From the NCBI GenBank assembly GCA_905182885.1, contig CAJJCW010000001.1:124001-188000 (forward strand): DNA of 64,000 nucleotides. Reading direction: 5' to 3'. A model generated the notes under the pieces. That model saw nothing but the letters and a program-made list of their open reading frames with translations. It was not told the DNA's origin and searched no databases. This document shows, piece after piece, positions 1-10,711 of the stretch. A program made the position numbers and the translations under genes. Source of the stretch: SAR86 cluster bacterium SAR86B (GTDB taxonomy: Bacteria; Pseudomonadota; Gammaproteobacteria; Magnimaribacterales; D2472). The first letter of the stretch is position 1, and the number at the start of each line of letters is the position of its first letter.

Positions 1-1857
1 TGGAATATTGTCTTCTGACCATCCCTTTGGCTCTCTTGGCTCTGCCCCTGCCATAATGTCATCTATTTGAGGCGCATCAATTGTTTCATATTTTAATAAT
101 GCATCTGCCATAGTATTTAATTTATCTAAGTTTGTTTTTAATAGGTTTTCAGCTCTTACGTAGCTCTTATCAATAATCGACTTAATTTCTGAATCAATCA
201 TTTTTGATGTCTCCTCACTTCTAAATTGAGCAGGAGCTGATGCAGACCTTCCAATAAAAGGACTGCCTTCATCTTCACCGTACTTAATAGTTCCAAGCTT
301 CTCAGAAAGACCCCATTTAGTAACCATATTTGTAGCTATAGATGTAGCAACCTCGATATCATTAGAGGCTCCAGTAGTAATGCCTTGATCACCATTAATT
401 ATGCTTTCAGCAATTCTTCCACCGAATAGTGTTGCGATTCTTCCAAGTAAGTATTCCTTACTTTGCATATAAGTGTCTTCTTCGGGCAAGAACATTGTTA
501 CTCCTAAGGCTCTTCCTCTAGGAATAATAGTAACCTTATATACAGGATCATGAGTTGGGCATAACCTTCCAACTATTGCATGTCCCGCTTCATGATATGC
601 AGTAATTCTTTTTTGCTCTTCACTAAGAATCATTGATTTTCTTTCGGCGCCCATCATAATTTTATCTTTAGCAAGATCAAGATGCGACTGATCAATTTTT
701 TTATCTGAGTATCTTGCAGCAAAAAGGGCTGCCTCATTGATCAAATTAGCAAGATCAGCTCCAGAAAAACCTGGAGTTCCTCTTGCGAGAATCAATGGAT
801 CTACATTAGAATCTAATGGTACTTTTCTCATATGAACTTTTAGAATTGCTTCCCTTCCTCTTATATCAGGTAAATCAACAACTACCTGTCTATCAAATCT
901 TCCAGGTCTTAAAAGAGCTGGATCTAAAACATCAGGCCTATTTGTTGCAGCAACAACGATAACCCCATCATTGCCCTCAAAGCCATCCATTTCTACTAAA
1001 AGCTGATTTAGGGTCTGCTCTCTTTCATCATGACCGCCTCCCATACCAGTTCCTCTATGTCTTCCAACTGCATCAATTTCGTCAATAAAAATAATACATG
1101 GTGATTGTTTTTTAGCTTGTTCAAACATATCTCTAACTCTTGAAGCGCCAACTCCAACAAACATTTCAACAAAGTCCGATCCAGAAATACTAAAAAATGG
1201 AACTTTAGCCTCGCCAGCAATAGCTCTTGCAAGTAAAGTTTTTCCGGTCCCAGGAGGCCCAACCATTAAAACTCCTCTAGGAATCCTCCCACCAAGCTTT
1301 TGAAATTTTGTAGGGTCTCTTAAGAAATCGACTAATTCTTGAACATCTTGCTTGGCCTCTTCACAACCAGCAACATCTTTAAAAGTTGTTTTAACCTGTC
1401 CGCCTTCCATAAGCTTTGCTTTGCTTTTTCCAAATGACATTGGGCCGCCTTTACCTGACATACCGCCTTGCATTTGCCTCATAAAAAAGAAAAATATTCC
1501 TAGCAACAAGATTATAGGAAAAGCTCCAACTAAGAGTTGCGATAGTATTGAAGGTTGTTCAATTTTCTCATACTCTGCAACAACTCCATTATCCTGAATG
1601 GCCTTATCCAAAACGTCATCTTTCTTGAATATTGGGTGGGTAGTTTCAAATTTAGATCCATCCATTCGATCTCCAATAATCGTCATTTGATCGCCTTTGT
1701 ATATAATTTTTTCAACGCCTCCTGAAAGGACTTCCTTTTTAAACTCACTATAACTAACTTGCTCTCTAGCAGTTGAATTTTCAACATTGTTAAAAACGAA
1801 CATTAATAAAGAGCCAAGGACGACCCAGACTAAAAGATTTCTAAAAATACTATTCAT
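1..1857 (-). CDS. ftsH: ATP-dependent zinc metalloprotease FtsH (3' end cut by window edge)
   Basis: Membrane-anchored AAA+ protease that degrades membrane proteins and regulators such as sigma-32 and LpxC in relatives. The ORF track missed it because it runs off the left edge; I read 619 codons without a stop. Visible: an N-terminal membrane segment ([13 protein letters not shown]...), a second one near residues 104-124, Walker A GPPGTGKT near residue 200, and the zinc-site motif HEAGH near residue 420, as in E. coli FtsH. The last residues present (PREPKGW region) are typical of the C-terminal end, so probably only about 25-30 residues are missing. Its ATG overlaps the rlmE stop codon (TAATG), so the two are probably translationally coupled. 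Last gene of the carA-carB-greA-rlmE-ftsH run. Confidence 0.97.
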   Translation of the reverse strand, partial: MNSIFRNLLVWVVLGSLLMFVFNNVENSTAREQVSYSEFKKEVLSGGVEKIIYKGDQMTIIGDRMDGSKFETTHPIFKKDDVLDKAIQDNGVVAEYEKIEQPSILSQLLVGAFPIILLLGIFFFFMRQMQGGMSGKGGPMSFGKSKAKLMEGGQVKTTFKDVAGCEEAKQDVQELVDFLRDPTKFQKLGGRIPRGVLMVGPPGTGKTLLARAIAGEAKVPFFSISGSDFVEMFVGVGASRVRDMFEQAKKQSPCIIFIDEIDAVGRHRGTGMGGGHDEREQTLNQLLVEMDGFEGNDGVIVVAATNRPDVLDPALLRPGRFDRQVVVDLPDIRGREAILKVHMRKVPLDSNVDPLILARGTPGFSGADLANLINEAALFAARYSDKKIDQSHLDLAKDKIMMGAERKSMILSEEQKRITAYHEAGHAIVGRLCPTHDPVYKVTIIPRGRALGVTMFLPEEDTYMQSKEYLLGRIATLFGGRIAESIINGDQGITTGASNDIEVATSIATNMVTKWGLSEKLGTIKYGEDEGSPFIGRSASAPAQFRSEETSKMIDSEIKSIIDKSYVRAENLLKTNLDKLNTMADALLKYETIDAPQIDDIMAGAEPREPKGWSEDNIP

Positions 1858-2426
1858 TACTTATAAGCTCCATATAAATATATTTCACCAGATTGCTTTT
1901 TTGAAGCAGCTGGTTTAAAAGTTTGAACTATCTTGAAGGAAAGTTCCATTTTTTTTCGAAGATTTTTTAACATACTGTTTTGAAAAGTCTTCATTATAAA
2001 TGATCCATGAGATTTATTTAAATATCTGGCAGCAACTTCTAAAGTAAGAATATTGAGCTCAAAAATATTTTCAGTATCAATGGCATGTATACCAGTCAAG
2101 TTTGGGGCGATATCTGAGATTGCAAGATCAAAAGAACCCATTAATGAGAATATTGGATCAATAGTATCTATATTCTCAATACTTTCTTGATAAAAATTTA
2201 CACCCTCAACTGACTCCATATCTAGTATATCTATAGCATAAACTTCTGATTTTTTTGATTTTTGTTTTATATACTGCGACCAGCCACCAGGAGCAGACCC
2301 TAAATCGAGAATATATTTTGATCTTTTAAGGACTTGTGTTTTTTGTATTATTTCGTCTAGCTTAAAAACTGCTCTAGTTCTAAAACCAGATTTCTTGGCT
2401 TTTAGAGCCCAGCTGTCTGCATGCAT
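1857..2426 (-). CDS. rlmE: 23S rRNA (uridine-2'-O)-methyltransferase RlmE (FtsJ/RrmJ)
   Basis: SAM-dependent enzyme that 2'-O-methylates U2552 in the A loop of 23S rRNA during 50S maturation. The SAM-binding motif [12 protein letters not shown] lies near residue 42. The family K-D-K-E catalytic set is visible: K in AVFKLDE, D in AISDIAPN, K in FIMKTFQ and E in EIYLYG. It has 189 residues against about 209 in E. coli; the shortfall is at the N terminus, and an in-frame stop 15-18 bases upstream of the ATG excludes a longer start. It lies 5 bases after greA and overlaps ftsH by one base, the common greA-ftsJ-ftsH order. The small yhbY gene often found between greA and ftsJ is absent. Confidence 0.96.
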   Translation of the reverse strand: MHADSWALKAKKSGFRTRAVFKLDEIIQKTQVLKRSKYILDLGSAPGGWSQYIKQKSKKSEVYAIDILDMESVEGVNFYQESIENIDTIDPIFSLMGSFDLAISDIAPNLTGIHAIDTENIFELNILTLEVAARYLNKSHGSFIMKTFQNSMLKNLRKKMELSFKIVQTFKPAASKKQSGEIYLYGAYK

Positions 2427-2431
2427 TGAAA

Positions 2432-2908
2432 TTATATGTGCTTAACTTCGATGATCTCATAAGTGAGCTGACCGGAAGGAGTTATTATTGTTACTTCGTC
2501 ATCTACAAATTTACCAACAAGGCCTTTTGCAATTGGGGTATCGATTGAAATCAAACCATTAGTCGGATCAGATTCTAAATTTCCAACAATTTTATATACA
2601 ATCTCTTGATCAGAATTTACATCATAAAGCTTTATTGTTGAGCCAAAAATAACTCTTCCTGTTTCTGGAATTTCTTGAACATCTATTACTTGAGCATTTG
2701 ATAAAGCGCTTTCAATATCATTGATCTTAGCCTCCATCAGGCCCTGTTCTTCTTTTGCAGCATGATATTCGGCGTTTTCTTTTAAATCTCCATGCGCTCT
2801 AGCTTCAGCTATAGATGCAGATACTCTTGGTCTTTCAACAAATTTTAGATTTGCAAGTTTTTTCTTAATAGCAACTTCGCCATCTTTTGTCAGTGGAACT
2901 CTACTCAT
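2432..2908 (-). CDS. greA: Transcription elongation factor GreA
   Basis: Stimulates RNA polymerase to cleave backtracked transcripts. Length 158 matches the family exactly. The N-terminal coiled coil contains the acidic tip segment HGDLKENAEYHAA (about residues 39-51), whose D and E residues coordinate the second catalytic Mg2+; the C-terminal half is the FKBP-like domain. It is sandwiched between carB (16-base gap) and rlmE (5-base gap) on the same strand, the usual gammaproteobacterial context. Nothing unusual was seen. Confidence 0.97.
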   Translation of the reverse strand: MSRVPLTKDGEVAIKKKLANLKFVERPRVSASIAEARAHGDLKENAEYHAAKEEQGLMEAKINDIESALSNAQVIDVQEIPETGRVIFGSTIKLYDVNSDQEIVYKIVGNLESDPTNGLISIDTPIAKGLVGKFVDDEVTIITPSGQLTYEIIEVKHI

Positions 2909-2924
2909 AGAATTATTATAACAA

Positions 2925-5900
2925 CTAAGATGAATAAGTACTTATTTCTTGGAGACTGTTATAGGACCAGTCAACTTCTTCACTTTTTAATGCTTCCATG
3001 ATTGCAAAAGCACCGAACATTGTAGTAGTACAGAATATTTTATTTCGTAGGGCGGTTTGTCTCATAGATGCAGAGTCTTCTATGGACTGTTTGCCTTCGG
3101 TGGTATTGACTATTAAATCAATTTCTTTATTTAAAAGACAATCTACAGTATGAGGTCTTCCTTCTGTAACTTTATTAATCCTCTTAACTTCATAGCCGAG
3201 ATTTTTGATATATTCAGCCGTGCCTCCCGTTGCTGTTATGCCAAAACCGTTGTCAATAACTAAGGGAATTAGTTTATCTAAGTATTTTTTATCTGAATCT
3301 TTTACACTTATAAAAATAGAACCAGATCTAGGTAGAATTTTATTTGCGCCTTTTTGGGCCTTGGCATAAGCCTCTCCAAAGCTGGGTCCAATACCCATAA
3401 CCTCTCCAGTAGATTTCATTTCTGGACCCAGTATCGGATCAACTAGAGGAAATTTATCAAATGGCAGGACAGCTTCTTTTACGAAAAATAAATCTTTGGG
3501 TAGTTCGCAAGAAAAATCTTGCTCTAGCAGGCTTTTTCCTATCATTGCTTTGGAAGCAACTTTTACTAATGAATTTCCTACAGCTTTAGATATAAAGGGG
3601 ACTGTTCGTGATGCTCTTGGATTGACTTCGATGATATAAATATCATCCTCCTTGATAGCAAATTGAATATTCATCAATCCAATGATATTTAATTCCTTTG
3701 CAATATCCTTGGATTGGATTGAAAGACGCTCTTGGATTTCTAAAGATAAGCTATATGGAGGAAGAGAACATGCCGAGTCACCAGAATGAATTCCAGCCTG
3801 TTCAATATGCTGAAGAATTCCTCCAATTTCCATATTCACTCCATCTGAAATTACATCCACATCAACCTCAATAGCGTCAGTCAAGTAGCTATCAAGCAGA
3901 ATGGGCTTACTGTTTGAAACCTCAACCGCCTCAGTGAGATATATTTCAAGTTCTTTGGGATTGTGGACAAGCTGCATCGCCCTCCCACCAAGAACATATG
4001 ATGGCCTTACAACTATTGGGAAGCCAATTATCTCAGCCTTTTCTAGGGCTTCAGTAATATTTCTAACTGTTGCATTCGATGGTTGTTTTAAATTAAGTTT
4101 AATGATCAATTCCTGGAAACGCTCTCTGTCTTCGGATCTGTCAATCGCATCAACATCAGTGCCAAGAATTTTTACTCCTTTTTCAGAAAGAATATCAGCT
4201 AACTTAAGAGGCGTTTGACCTCCAAATTGGATAATGACACCTTCGGGCTTTTCATTATCAATAATATCCAAAATCTTTTCAGCTGTTATGGGTTCAAAGT
4301 ACAACCTGTCAGATACATCATAATCAGTAGAGACTGTTTCCGGATTACAATTAACCATAATCGATTCAATGCCTTCTTCTTGCATAGCAAGAGATGCATG
4401 AACACAGCAGTAATCAAACTCTATGCCTTGGCCTATTCTATTAGGCCCGCTTCCCAAAACTAATATTTTTCTGTTTTCAGATGGTCTACTCTCGCAATCC
4501 TCTCCGTATGTTGAATACATATAACATGTTGAGGTGGCAAATTCTGCTGCGCAAGTATCAACTCTTCTGAAGATTGGGGTGATTTTGTTATCAATTCTAT
4601 GCTTTCTAAAATCAGCCTCAGTTGAATTAATCATTCTGGCTATTCTAGAGTCAGAAAAACCCTTTTCTTTTAAAGGAAGAATTTCTAATTTTGTTAGATC
4701 TTGAATTTTTTTATTTTTTAAACTCTCTTCTATATCTATGATTTCTTTAATTTGGTCTAAAAACCAATAATCAATTTTTGTTAGCTCGTATATTCTCTCT
4801 AAACTCCACCCAGCTCTCATCGCATCAGCTACATAAAATAATCTTTTTGGTCCTGGGAATGTTAGCTCATATTGAATTTCTTCTTTGTTAGAGTCTTCTA
4901 TAGATTTAAATATTGAATTCAACCCATCGAGATCCTCTTCCATACTGCAAAGTGCTTTTTGCAAAGATTCTTGGAAGTTAGAGCCTATAGCCATTACTTC
5001 GCCAACAGATTTCATTTGAGTTGTTAATTTTGAACTAGCTTGGGGGAATTTTTCAAAGGCAAATTTTGGAATCTTTGTAACAATGTAATCAATACTTGGT
5101 TCAAATGATGCAGGGGTTAGCCCTCCTGTTATATCATTCTTTAATTCATCCAGCGTGAATCCAACTGAAAGTAAGGCAGCAACCTTGGCAATTGGAAAAC
5201 CTGTAGCTTTTGATGCAAGAGCTGAGGATCTGCTAACTCTAGGGTTCATCTCTATAACAACCATCTTTCCATTATCTGGATTTATAGCGAATTGAACATT
5301 TGATCCACCTGTATCAACACCTATTTCTCTTAAAATTTTAAAAGAAGCATTTCTCATGATTTGATACTCTTTGTCAGTTAGGGTTTGAGCTGGGGCAATA
5401 GTAATTGAGTCTCCAGTATGGACGCCCATAGGATCTAAATTTTCAATTGAACAGACAATAATACAATTATCTTCACAGTCCCTTACAACCTCCATTTCAA
5501 ACTCTTTCCAACCAATCAATGACTCGTCGATTAAAAGCTCAGTTGTAGGAGAGAGCTCTAATCCTTTTTCGCATATGCTTTTGAACTCATCAATATTGTA
5601 TGCAATACCGCCACCTGTTCCACCCATGGTGAAAGATGGTCTGATAATACATGGGAAACCTATTCGGCTTTGCACCGATAAAGCATCTTCCATTGAATGA
5701 GCAATACCAGAATTTGGAGTATCTATATTAATAGCCTTCATTGTTTCATCGAAAAGCTGCCTGTCTTCAGCCTTATCAATCGCCTCTCTGTTGGCTCCAA
5801 TTAATATAACTCCATACTTCTCTAAAACACCTTCTTTATCTAATGATAAAGCTGTATTAAGAGCTGTTTGCCCTCCCATAGTCGGTAAAATTGCATCAGG

Positions 5901-6146
5901 CTTTTCTTTCTCGATTATTTTTTCTACTGACTTCCAGTGAATTGGCTCTATATAAGTAGCATCAGCTAGCAAGGGATCTGTCATTATTGTTGCAGGATTT
6001 GAATTTACAAGTATCACTCTAAAACCCTCATCCTTAAGAGCCTTACAAGCCTGAGCTCCGGAATAGTCAAACTCACATGCTTGACCAATAATGATAGGAC
6101 CTGCTCCAATAATTAAAATAGATTTTATGTCGTTACGTCTTGGCAT
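2925..6146 (-). CDS. carB: Carbamoyl-phosphate synthase large subunit CarB
   Basis: Makes carbamoyl phosphate from bicarbonate, ammonia (delivered by CarA) and two ATP, feeding pyrimidine and arginine synthesis. The ORF track begins 60 codons upstream, but that extension lies inside carA in another frame and looks like nothing known. Starting at MPRRNDIK gives 1073 residues, exactly the E. coli length. Two homologous ATP-grasp halves are visible ([22 protein letters not shown] and [20 protein letters not shown] mark their starts), with an MGS-like allosteric domain at the C terminus. The start overlaps carA by 14 bases, suggesting translational coupling. No frameshift in more than 3.2 kb. Confidence 0.98.
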   Translation of the reverse strand: MPRRNDIKSILIIGAGPIIIGQACEFDYSGAQACKALKDEGFRVILVNSNPATIMTDPLLADATYIEPIHWKSVEKIIEKEKPDAILPTMGGQTALNTALSLDKEGVLEKYGVILIGANREAIDKAEDRQLFDETMKAINIDTPNSGIAHSMEDALSVQSRIGFPCIIRPSFTMGGTGGGIAYNIDEFKSICEKGLELSPTTELLIDESLIGWKEFEMEVVRDCEDNCIIVCSIENLDPMGVHTGDSITIAPAQTLTDKEYQIMRNASFKILREIGVDTGGSNVQFAINPDNGKMVVIEMNPRVSRSSALASKATGFPIAKVAALLSVGFTLDELKNDITGGLTPASFEPSIDYIVTKIPKFAFEKFPQASSKLTTQMKSVGEVMAIGSNFQESLQKALCSMEEDLDGLNSIFKSIEDSNKEEIQYELTFPGPKRLFYVADAMRAGWSLERIYELTKIDYWFLDQIKEIIDIEESLKNKKIQDLTKLEILPLKEKGFSDSRIARMINSTEADFRKHRIDNKITPIFRRVDTCAAEFATSTCYMYSTYGEDCESRPSENRKILVLGSGPNRIGQGIEFDYCCVHASLAMQEEGIESIMVNCNPETVSTDYDVSDRLYFEPITAEKILDIIDNEKPEGVIIQFGGQTPLKLADILSEKGVKILGTDVDAIDRSEDRERFQELIIKLNLKQPSNATVRNITEALEKAEIIGFPIVVRPSYVLGGRAMQLVHNPKELEIYLTEAVEVSNSKPILLDSYLTDAIEVDVDVISDGVNMEIGGILQHIEQAGIHSGDSACSLPPYSLSLEIQERLSIQSKDIAKELNIIGLMNIQFAIKEDDIYIIEVNPRASRTVPFISKAVGNSLVKVASKAMIGKSLLEQDFSCELPKDLFFVKEAVLPFDKFPLVDPILGPEMKSTGEVMGIGPSFGEAYAKAQKGANKILPRSGSIFISVKDSDKKYLDKLIPLVIDNGFGITATGGTAEYIKNLGYEVKRINKVTEGRPHTVDCLLNKEIDLIVNTTEGKQSIEDSASMRQTALRNKIFCTTTMFGAFAIMEALKSEEVDWSYNSLQEISTYSS

Positions 6147-7254
6147 ATTCGTCCACCATGGAAGTAAATTTATTAAATAGTGTTTGTATTTCCTGAGGTC
6201 CGGGACTTGCCTCTGGGTGACCCTGAAAGCTAAAAGCAGGGGCATCATTAAACTCGATGCCTTGAAGCGAGTTATCAAATAAAGAAATATAGGAAGGTTT
6301 AATGTTATCAGGTAATGAAGTCTCATCTACTGAGAACCCATGATTTTGACTGGTAATCATGACTTCTGAGGATAAGATATTTTGAACAGGATGATTGGCG
6401 CCGTGATGACCGAACTTCATTTTGTAAGTTTTTGCACCACCGGCAAGTGCAAGAAGTTGATGCCCTAAACAAATCCCAAAAATTGGGACTTTAACTTCAA
6501 GAAATTTTTTAATATTCTCAATCGCATAAGTGCATGGCTCTGGATCTCCGGGACCATTGGAAAGAAATATTCCCTTAGGAGAAAGCTTCATAACCTCTTC
6601 AAATGATGTTTCAGCATTAACAACTATTATCTCGCCCAGGTGATCTGATAAAAGTCTCAAAATATTTGTCTTAACTCCGAAATCGTAAGCAACTATAGGG
6701 TGAGAATGACTAGCAGGTTTATGATCCGGCCATACCCCTTCGTTCCAGTTATAACTTAACTTTGTAGATACGCCTTTTGCAAGGTCAAGACCCTTGAGTC
6801 CTGAAAAACTCTGAGCTTCTTTAATAGCATCTTCCTCTGATATCTTTGAAAGAGAGCCTATACAGCAATTCATGGAACCCTTATCTCTTATAATCTTAGT
6901 TAATTTTCTGGTATTAATTCCAGATATAGCTATAACACCCTGCTCGTTTAAGAATGTTTCTAAGCTTTTGTTAGATCTCCAGTTACTAGGTTTTGTACAA
7001 AGATTATTAACAACAATGCCCGATGCATGGATCATTGAAGATTCGTTATCTTCATCATTTATCCCCGTATTACCAATATGAGGATGTGTAAAAGTTATAA
7101 TTTGTTTTTTGTAAGATGGATCCGTGATTATTTCTTGGTAACCAGTCATAGAGGTATTAAATACGATTTCAGCTACTTCATATTTTTCTTCACCAAACCC
7201 CTCTCCATAGAATATACTTCCATCTTCAAGGGCTAAAATAGATTTAAAGGACAT
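6133..7254 (-). CDS. carA: Carbamoyl-phosphate synthase small subunit CarA (glutamine amidotransferase)
   Basis: Hydrolyses glutamine and channels ammonia to CarB. Class I amidotransferase triad: Cys262 in [13 protein letters not shown], His346 and Glu348 in [10 protein letters not shown]. 373 residues against 382 in E. coli. A good Shine-Dalgarno sequence (AAGGAGA) precedes the ATG. It is divergent from map across a 152-base gap holding a candidate promoter and a 10-bp inverted repeat. In many gammaproteobacteria carA directly follows dapB; here dapB lies 38 kb away next to rpsB. Confidence 0.98.
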   Translation of the reverse strand: MSFKSILALEDGSIFYGEGFGEEKYEVAEIVFNTSMTGYQEIITDPSYKKQIITFTHPHIGNTGINDEDNESSMIHASGIVVNNLCTKPSNWRSNKSLETFLNEQGVIAISGINTRKLTKIIRDKGSMNCCIGSLSKISEEDAIKEAQSFSGLKGLDLAKGVSTKLSYNWNEGVWPDHKPASHSHPIVAYDFGVKTNILRLLSDHLGEIIVVNAETSFEEVMKLSPKGIFLSNGPGDPEPCTYAIENIKKFLEVKVPIFGICLGHQLLALAGGAKTYKMKFGHHGANHPVQNILSSEVMITSQNHGFSVDETSLPDNIKPSYISLFDNSLQGIEFNDAPAFSFQGHPEASPGPQEIQTLFNKFTSMVDEYAKT

Positions 7255-7319
7255 TAAAGTCTCTCCTTTTAGAAGAAAATAATTGGAAAAAGTAAGAGTG
7301 TCTGTTTAAAGAAATTTGG

Positions 7320-7358
7320 AGTTTTAATGAGCTGAAATATCGTGCTTGCATTAAAACT
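7320..7358. repeat. Perfect 10-bp inverted repeat in the carA-map intergenic region
   Basis: AGTTTTAATG and CATTAAAACT are exact reverse complements separated by 19 bases. Given the candidate carA promoter, the repeat would form a hairpin at the very 5' end of the carAB leader. It could equally be a protein operator between the divergent carA and map genes. It does not resemble an ArgR box to my eye. Confidence 0.6.
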
Positions 7359-7362
7359 GTAC

Positions 7363-7389
7363 TTTATAGACTTAGTGCTCTGATGTCTA
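7363..7389 (-). promoter_or_regulatory. Candidate sigma-70 promoter for carAB
   Basis: On the minus strand TAGACA (five of six matches to TTGACA) is followed, after a 15-base spacer, by TATAAA. This would start transcription near 7356, leaving a leader of about 100 bases before carA that begins with the inverted repeat at 7320-7358. The spacer is shorter than ideal. Called by eye. Confidence 0.4.
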
Positions 7390-7406
7390 TTTAAAATGTA
7401 AAAAAT

Positions 7407-8177
7407 ATGGAAATAACAATAAAATCTGAACAAGATATAAAAAAAATGAGAATCGCTGGAAGGTTAGCGGCCGAAGTTCTTGAAATGATAGAGCCATTTG
7501 TTATTCCCGGGGTTTCAACTGAAGAGCTTGATAGAAAATGCTATGAACATATTGTAAATATTCAAAAGGCCATTCCAGCAAATGTAGGCTATAGGGGTTT
7601 CGAAAAAACGATATGCTCAAGTATCAATCAGGTAATCTGTCACGGTATACCAGATCACAATAGAATTTTAAAAGAAGGTGACATCTTGAATATAGATGTA
7701 ACAGTTATTAAAGATGGCTGGCACGGGGATACTTCTAAAATGTATCTTGTTGGCAAATGTAAACCTCATAACGAAAGACTCGTAAAAGTAACTCAAGAAT
7801 GTCTATATAAGGCAATAGAAGTAGTCAAGCCAGGGGCATATCTTGGAGACATAGGTCATGCCATTCAAAAGCATGCTGAATCCAATTACTATAGTGTGGT
7901 CGAGGATTACTGCGGCCATGGAATTGGAAAAATTTATCATGAAGATCCACAAATTCTTCATTACGGAAAGCCTGGTCGTGGCTTAGAAATTCAAGAAGGC
8001 ATGTGTTTTACTATCGAGCCAATGATTAATCAGGGATCAAAGTATTGCAAAACATTAAGAGATGAGTGGACTGTTGAAACAAAAGATGGAAGAAATTCTG
8101 CTCAATGGGAACATACATTAGCAGTAAGAAGTAATGGAGTTGAAGTTCTTACTAAAAGGGTTAATGAATCAATATGA
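7407..8177 (+). CDS. map: Type I methionine aminopeptidase
   Basis: Removes the initiator methionine from nascent proteins. 256 residues, family length about 264. The five metal ligands are in place: D97 and D108 (NIDVTVIKDGWHGDTSKM), His in CGHGIGK, Glu in FTIEPM and Glu in WEHTLAV, numbered almost as in E. coli. The stop codon overlaps the glnD start (ATGA), so the two are coupled. In E. coli and Pseudomonas map is divergent from rpsB; here it is divergent from carA and rpsB lies 38 kb away. Confidence 0.97.
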   Translation: MEITIKSEQDIKKMRIAGRLAAEVLEMIEPFVIPGVSTEELDRKCYEHIVNIQKAIPANVGYRGFEKTICSSINQVICHGIPDHNRILKEGDILNIDVTVIKDGWHGDTSKMYLVGKCKPHNERLVKVTQECLYKAIEVVKPGAYLGDIGHAIQKHAESNYYSVVEDYCGHGIGKIYHEDPQILHYGKPGRGLEIQEGMCFTIEPMINQGSKYCKTLRDEWTVETKDGRNSAQWEHTLAVRSNGVEVLTKRVNESI

Positions 8178-10681
8178 CCTCTAAAAAATTAACCATTAAT
8201 GAAAATTTTTGGCTAAATTTTTCTAAAGTTTACGAAAAACCCTCCCTAGTTAACAAATATTTAGCAGATTACTCAGATGAGATTGAGAAAGTTGTTATTA
8301 CAAATTTTAATGAATTTAATCTCTCCTCAGAATATTCAATATATGCAAATGGCGGGTTTGGAAGAAGAGAAATGTTTCCTTCATCAGATGTAGACCTTTC
8401 AATAGTTCAGCATAATAAAAATGCTAAAAATACAGAAGGTCTTGAGAGATATATTGCAAAGCTGTGGGATCTAGGCCTAAAGGTTGGCCATTCTGTAAGA
8501 ACCATTCAAGACATTAAAAAAGTTGCCGGAAAAGACCCAGTAGAATTTACATCATACTTGACTAGCAGATCTTTAGTTTCAAGTCCTGACATTGATATCA
8601 AGGTAAATAATATTCTAAGCAGGTCATGGGGTAAGAAGAAATTTTTTAATGCTAAATATAATGAGCAAGAAGAAAGGTACAAGTCATTCTTCTCAACACA
8701 ATACAACCTAGAGCCAGATTTAAAGGAATCTCCTGGAGCACTTAGGGACTTTCAAACAGCTCTATGGATTCTTCAGCATTGTTTTGATTTTGATAATTAT
8801 GAGGATATAAAAAAATCAAAAGAATTTTCTGATCAGATAGATTCTGCTGTTGAGTCATATGATTTTATTAAAGTAATGCGTTTTGCAACAAACATAACAA
8901 CTAAGAAAAATAGATTGAGCTTTGAGTCTCAAATTGAAATATCCAAGCAGGCCCAATTAAAAGGTGCCACCAATAAAAGAACAGTTGAGTTAATGATGCA
9001 AAGATATTATGAGAATGCATCAAATTTATCGAATTTTAATAATTTAATATTCGAGAGTTATAGGGAAAGCACGACCTTCGCTTTAACTAAAAACTTCGGT
9101 GAATTTTATGTTCGGGGAAATAAGATAGGAATAAAAAATGGGAGTATGTCCAAAAGAAAAAACCTTATCTTTGATATTTTTATTTACATTGGTAAAAATA
9201 AAAAAATTAATTCAATTGATACTCCGACAAAAATTTTACTTAAAGAAAATGTTCATTTAATTGATGATAATTTTAGGAATGATAGCTGTACCTCAAATCA
9301 ATTCTTAAGAATTTTAAGATCAAAATACAACTTATCATCAATGTTAAAGACTATGAAAAACCTTGGTATTCTCCAGGCTTATATCAAAGAGTTTGGCGAT
9401 GTTATTGGCCAAATGCAATTTGATTTATTTCATGTCTATACCGTTGATGAGCATACCTTTAAAGTTTTAAGAAATATGCGTCAAATGCAAATAGCCAGCC
9501 AAAATGGTTTTGAACTTGAATATGAATTGATAAATAAATTAGATAAAATTGAAGTCCTTTATTTAGCAGGTCTATTTCATGACATTGGCAAAGGCAAGGG
9601 GGGAGATCATTCTAAAATAGGTGCAAAAATAAGTTTTGATTTTGCTAAAAAAATTGGCTTATCAGTTGCTGATGCTGATCTAGTTTCGTGGCTAGTCTTA
9701 AATCACTTGCAAATGTCATCAATTTCTCAGAAAAAAGATATCTCAGACCCTGAAACCATAAACTCCTTTGCAGAGTTGGTATTAAATACTGAAAGGTTGA
9801 ATTATCTATACCTTCTAACGGTAAATGATATTAGAGCAACAAACCCAGCATTGTGGAATGGTTGGAAGCATAGCCTTTTAAGAGACCTATTTCTATTAAC
9901 AAGATCTAAATTAAATAAAGAACCTATTAAAACATCAAATGAAATTGCAGCAGATAGAAAAGCTAATGTTTTAAAAATTTTTAATGGGAGCCAGCTAGAT
10001 TCTATAAATGATTACCTTGATTTATTTGATGCAGAATATTTTAATAAAAATAATTCTGACAAGCTTAAATGGCAAAGCGGCCTCGTATTAAAAGAAAGGC
10101 TTGGGGAACCTGTTATAGGCTGTAGGAAATGTTTTGAAGATTTGATTGAAATTTTTATCAAGGTTGATAATTCAGATGGGTTATTTTTAAAACTAGTAAA
10201 AATATTAGATCTATCTGGGTTGGAGGTTATTGATGCAAATATATCAACTAGTGGTAATAATGGAATTGCAGCAAATACCTTTATAACAAAATTTTCTCAT
10301 CATACGAGAGTGCTGAATAACTCTGAGATAAGAGAGGTTAAAGATAGAATCTTGGATAATTTTAAAAGCTACTCTACTTTCAAGAAATCTACTAAGAAAG
10401 TAAAAAACTTAAAGAGCTTTAAAAAAATACTTTATGTAACAAATGTAGAGGATAAATTAAAAAAGAGAAATCTTCTGACTATAGAAACTCTTGATAGTCC
10501 TGGTTTGCTTGAAAAAATTGCAAAAGTACTTAATGAAAATGGTACTTCTATTTATTCAGCTAGAATAAACACTCTTGGGGATAGGGTTGAAGATACTTTT
10601 GAGATAGAAGATATGACTTTATCTAGCGTATCTAAAGAAAAAATACAAAAAATTACCAAAGCACTTACAGAACTCATATAA
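8174..10681 (+). CDS. glnD: Bifunctional uridylyltransferase/uridylyl-removing enzyme GlnD
   Basis: Senses glutamine and uridylylates or deuridylylates the PII protein to set nitrogen metabolism. Domains in order: nucleotidyltransferase with GGFGRREMFPSSDVDLSI near residues 60-77; HD phosphohydrolase with the metal motif LFHDIGKG near residue 468; two C-terminal ACT domains, the last starting near IETLDSPGLLEKIAKVL (about residue 770). 835 residues against 890 in E. coli. Overlaps map by 4 bases. Intact over 2.5 kb. No glnB or glnK is in this window. Confidence 0.95.
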   Translation: MTSKKLTINENFWLNFSKVYEKPSLVNKYLADYSDEIEKVVITNFNEFNLSSEYSIYANGGFGRREMFPSSDVDLSIVQHNKNAKNTEGLERYIAKLWDLGLKVGHSVRTIQDIKKVAGKDPVEFTSYLTSRSLVSSPDIDIKVNNILSRSWGKKKFFNAKYNEQEERYKSFFSTQYNLEPDLKESPGALRDFQTALWILQHCFDFDNYEDIKKSKEFSDQIDSAVESYDFIKVMRFATNITTKKNRLSFESQIEISKQAQLKGATNKRTVELMMQRYYENASNLSNFNNLIFESYRESTTFALTKNFGEFYVRGNKIGIKNGSMSKRKNLIFDIFIYIGKNKKINSIDTPTKILLKENVHLIDDNFRNDSCTSNQFLRILRSKYNLSSMLKTMKNLGILQAYIKEFGDVIGQMQFDLFHVYTVDEHTFKVLRNMRQMQIASQNGFELEYELINKLDKIEVLYLAGLFHDIGKGKGGDHSKIGAKISFDFAKKIGLSVADADLVSWLVLNHLQMSSISQKKDISDPETINSFAELVLNTERLNYLYLLTVNDIRATNPALWNGWKHSLLRDLFLLTRSKLNKEPIKTSNEIAADRKANVLKIFNGSQLDSINDYLDLFDAEYFNKNNSDKLKWQSGLVLKERLGEPVIGCRKCFEDLIEIFIKVDNSDGLFLKLVKILDLSGLEVIDANISTSGNNGIAANTFITKFSHHTRVLNNSEIREVKDRILDNFKSYSTFKKSTKKVKNLKSFKKILYVTNVEDKLKKRNLLTIETLDSPGLLEKIAKVLNENGTSIYSARINTLGDRVEDTFEIEDMTLSSVSKEKIQKITKALTELI

Positions 10682-10699
10682 ATTAAGTCTAGTACAAAC

Positions 10700-10705
10700 T
10701 ATAAT
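10700..10705 (+). promoter_or_regulatory. Consensus -10 hexamer just upstream of dapD
   Basis: A perfect TATAAT ends 6 bases before the dapD ATG, in the short gap after glnD. If used, transcription would start at or within a base or two of the start codon, giving a nearly leaderless dapD-dapE message. No good -35 element was seen, so this may be chance in AT-rich DNA. Confidence 0.35.
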
Positions 10706-10711
10706 AATAAA

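Noticed and set aside
6147-6326. 60-codon N-terminal extension of CarB in the ORF track
   Set aside because: It is out-of-frame carA sequence; the ATG at 6146 gives the exact family length.
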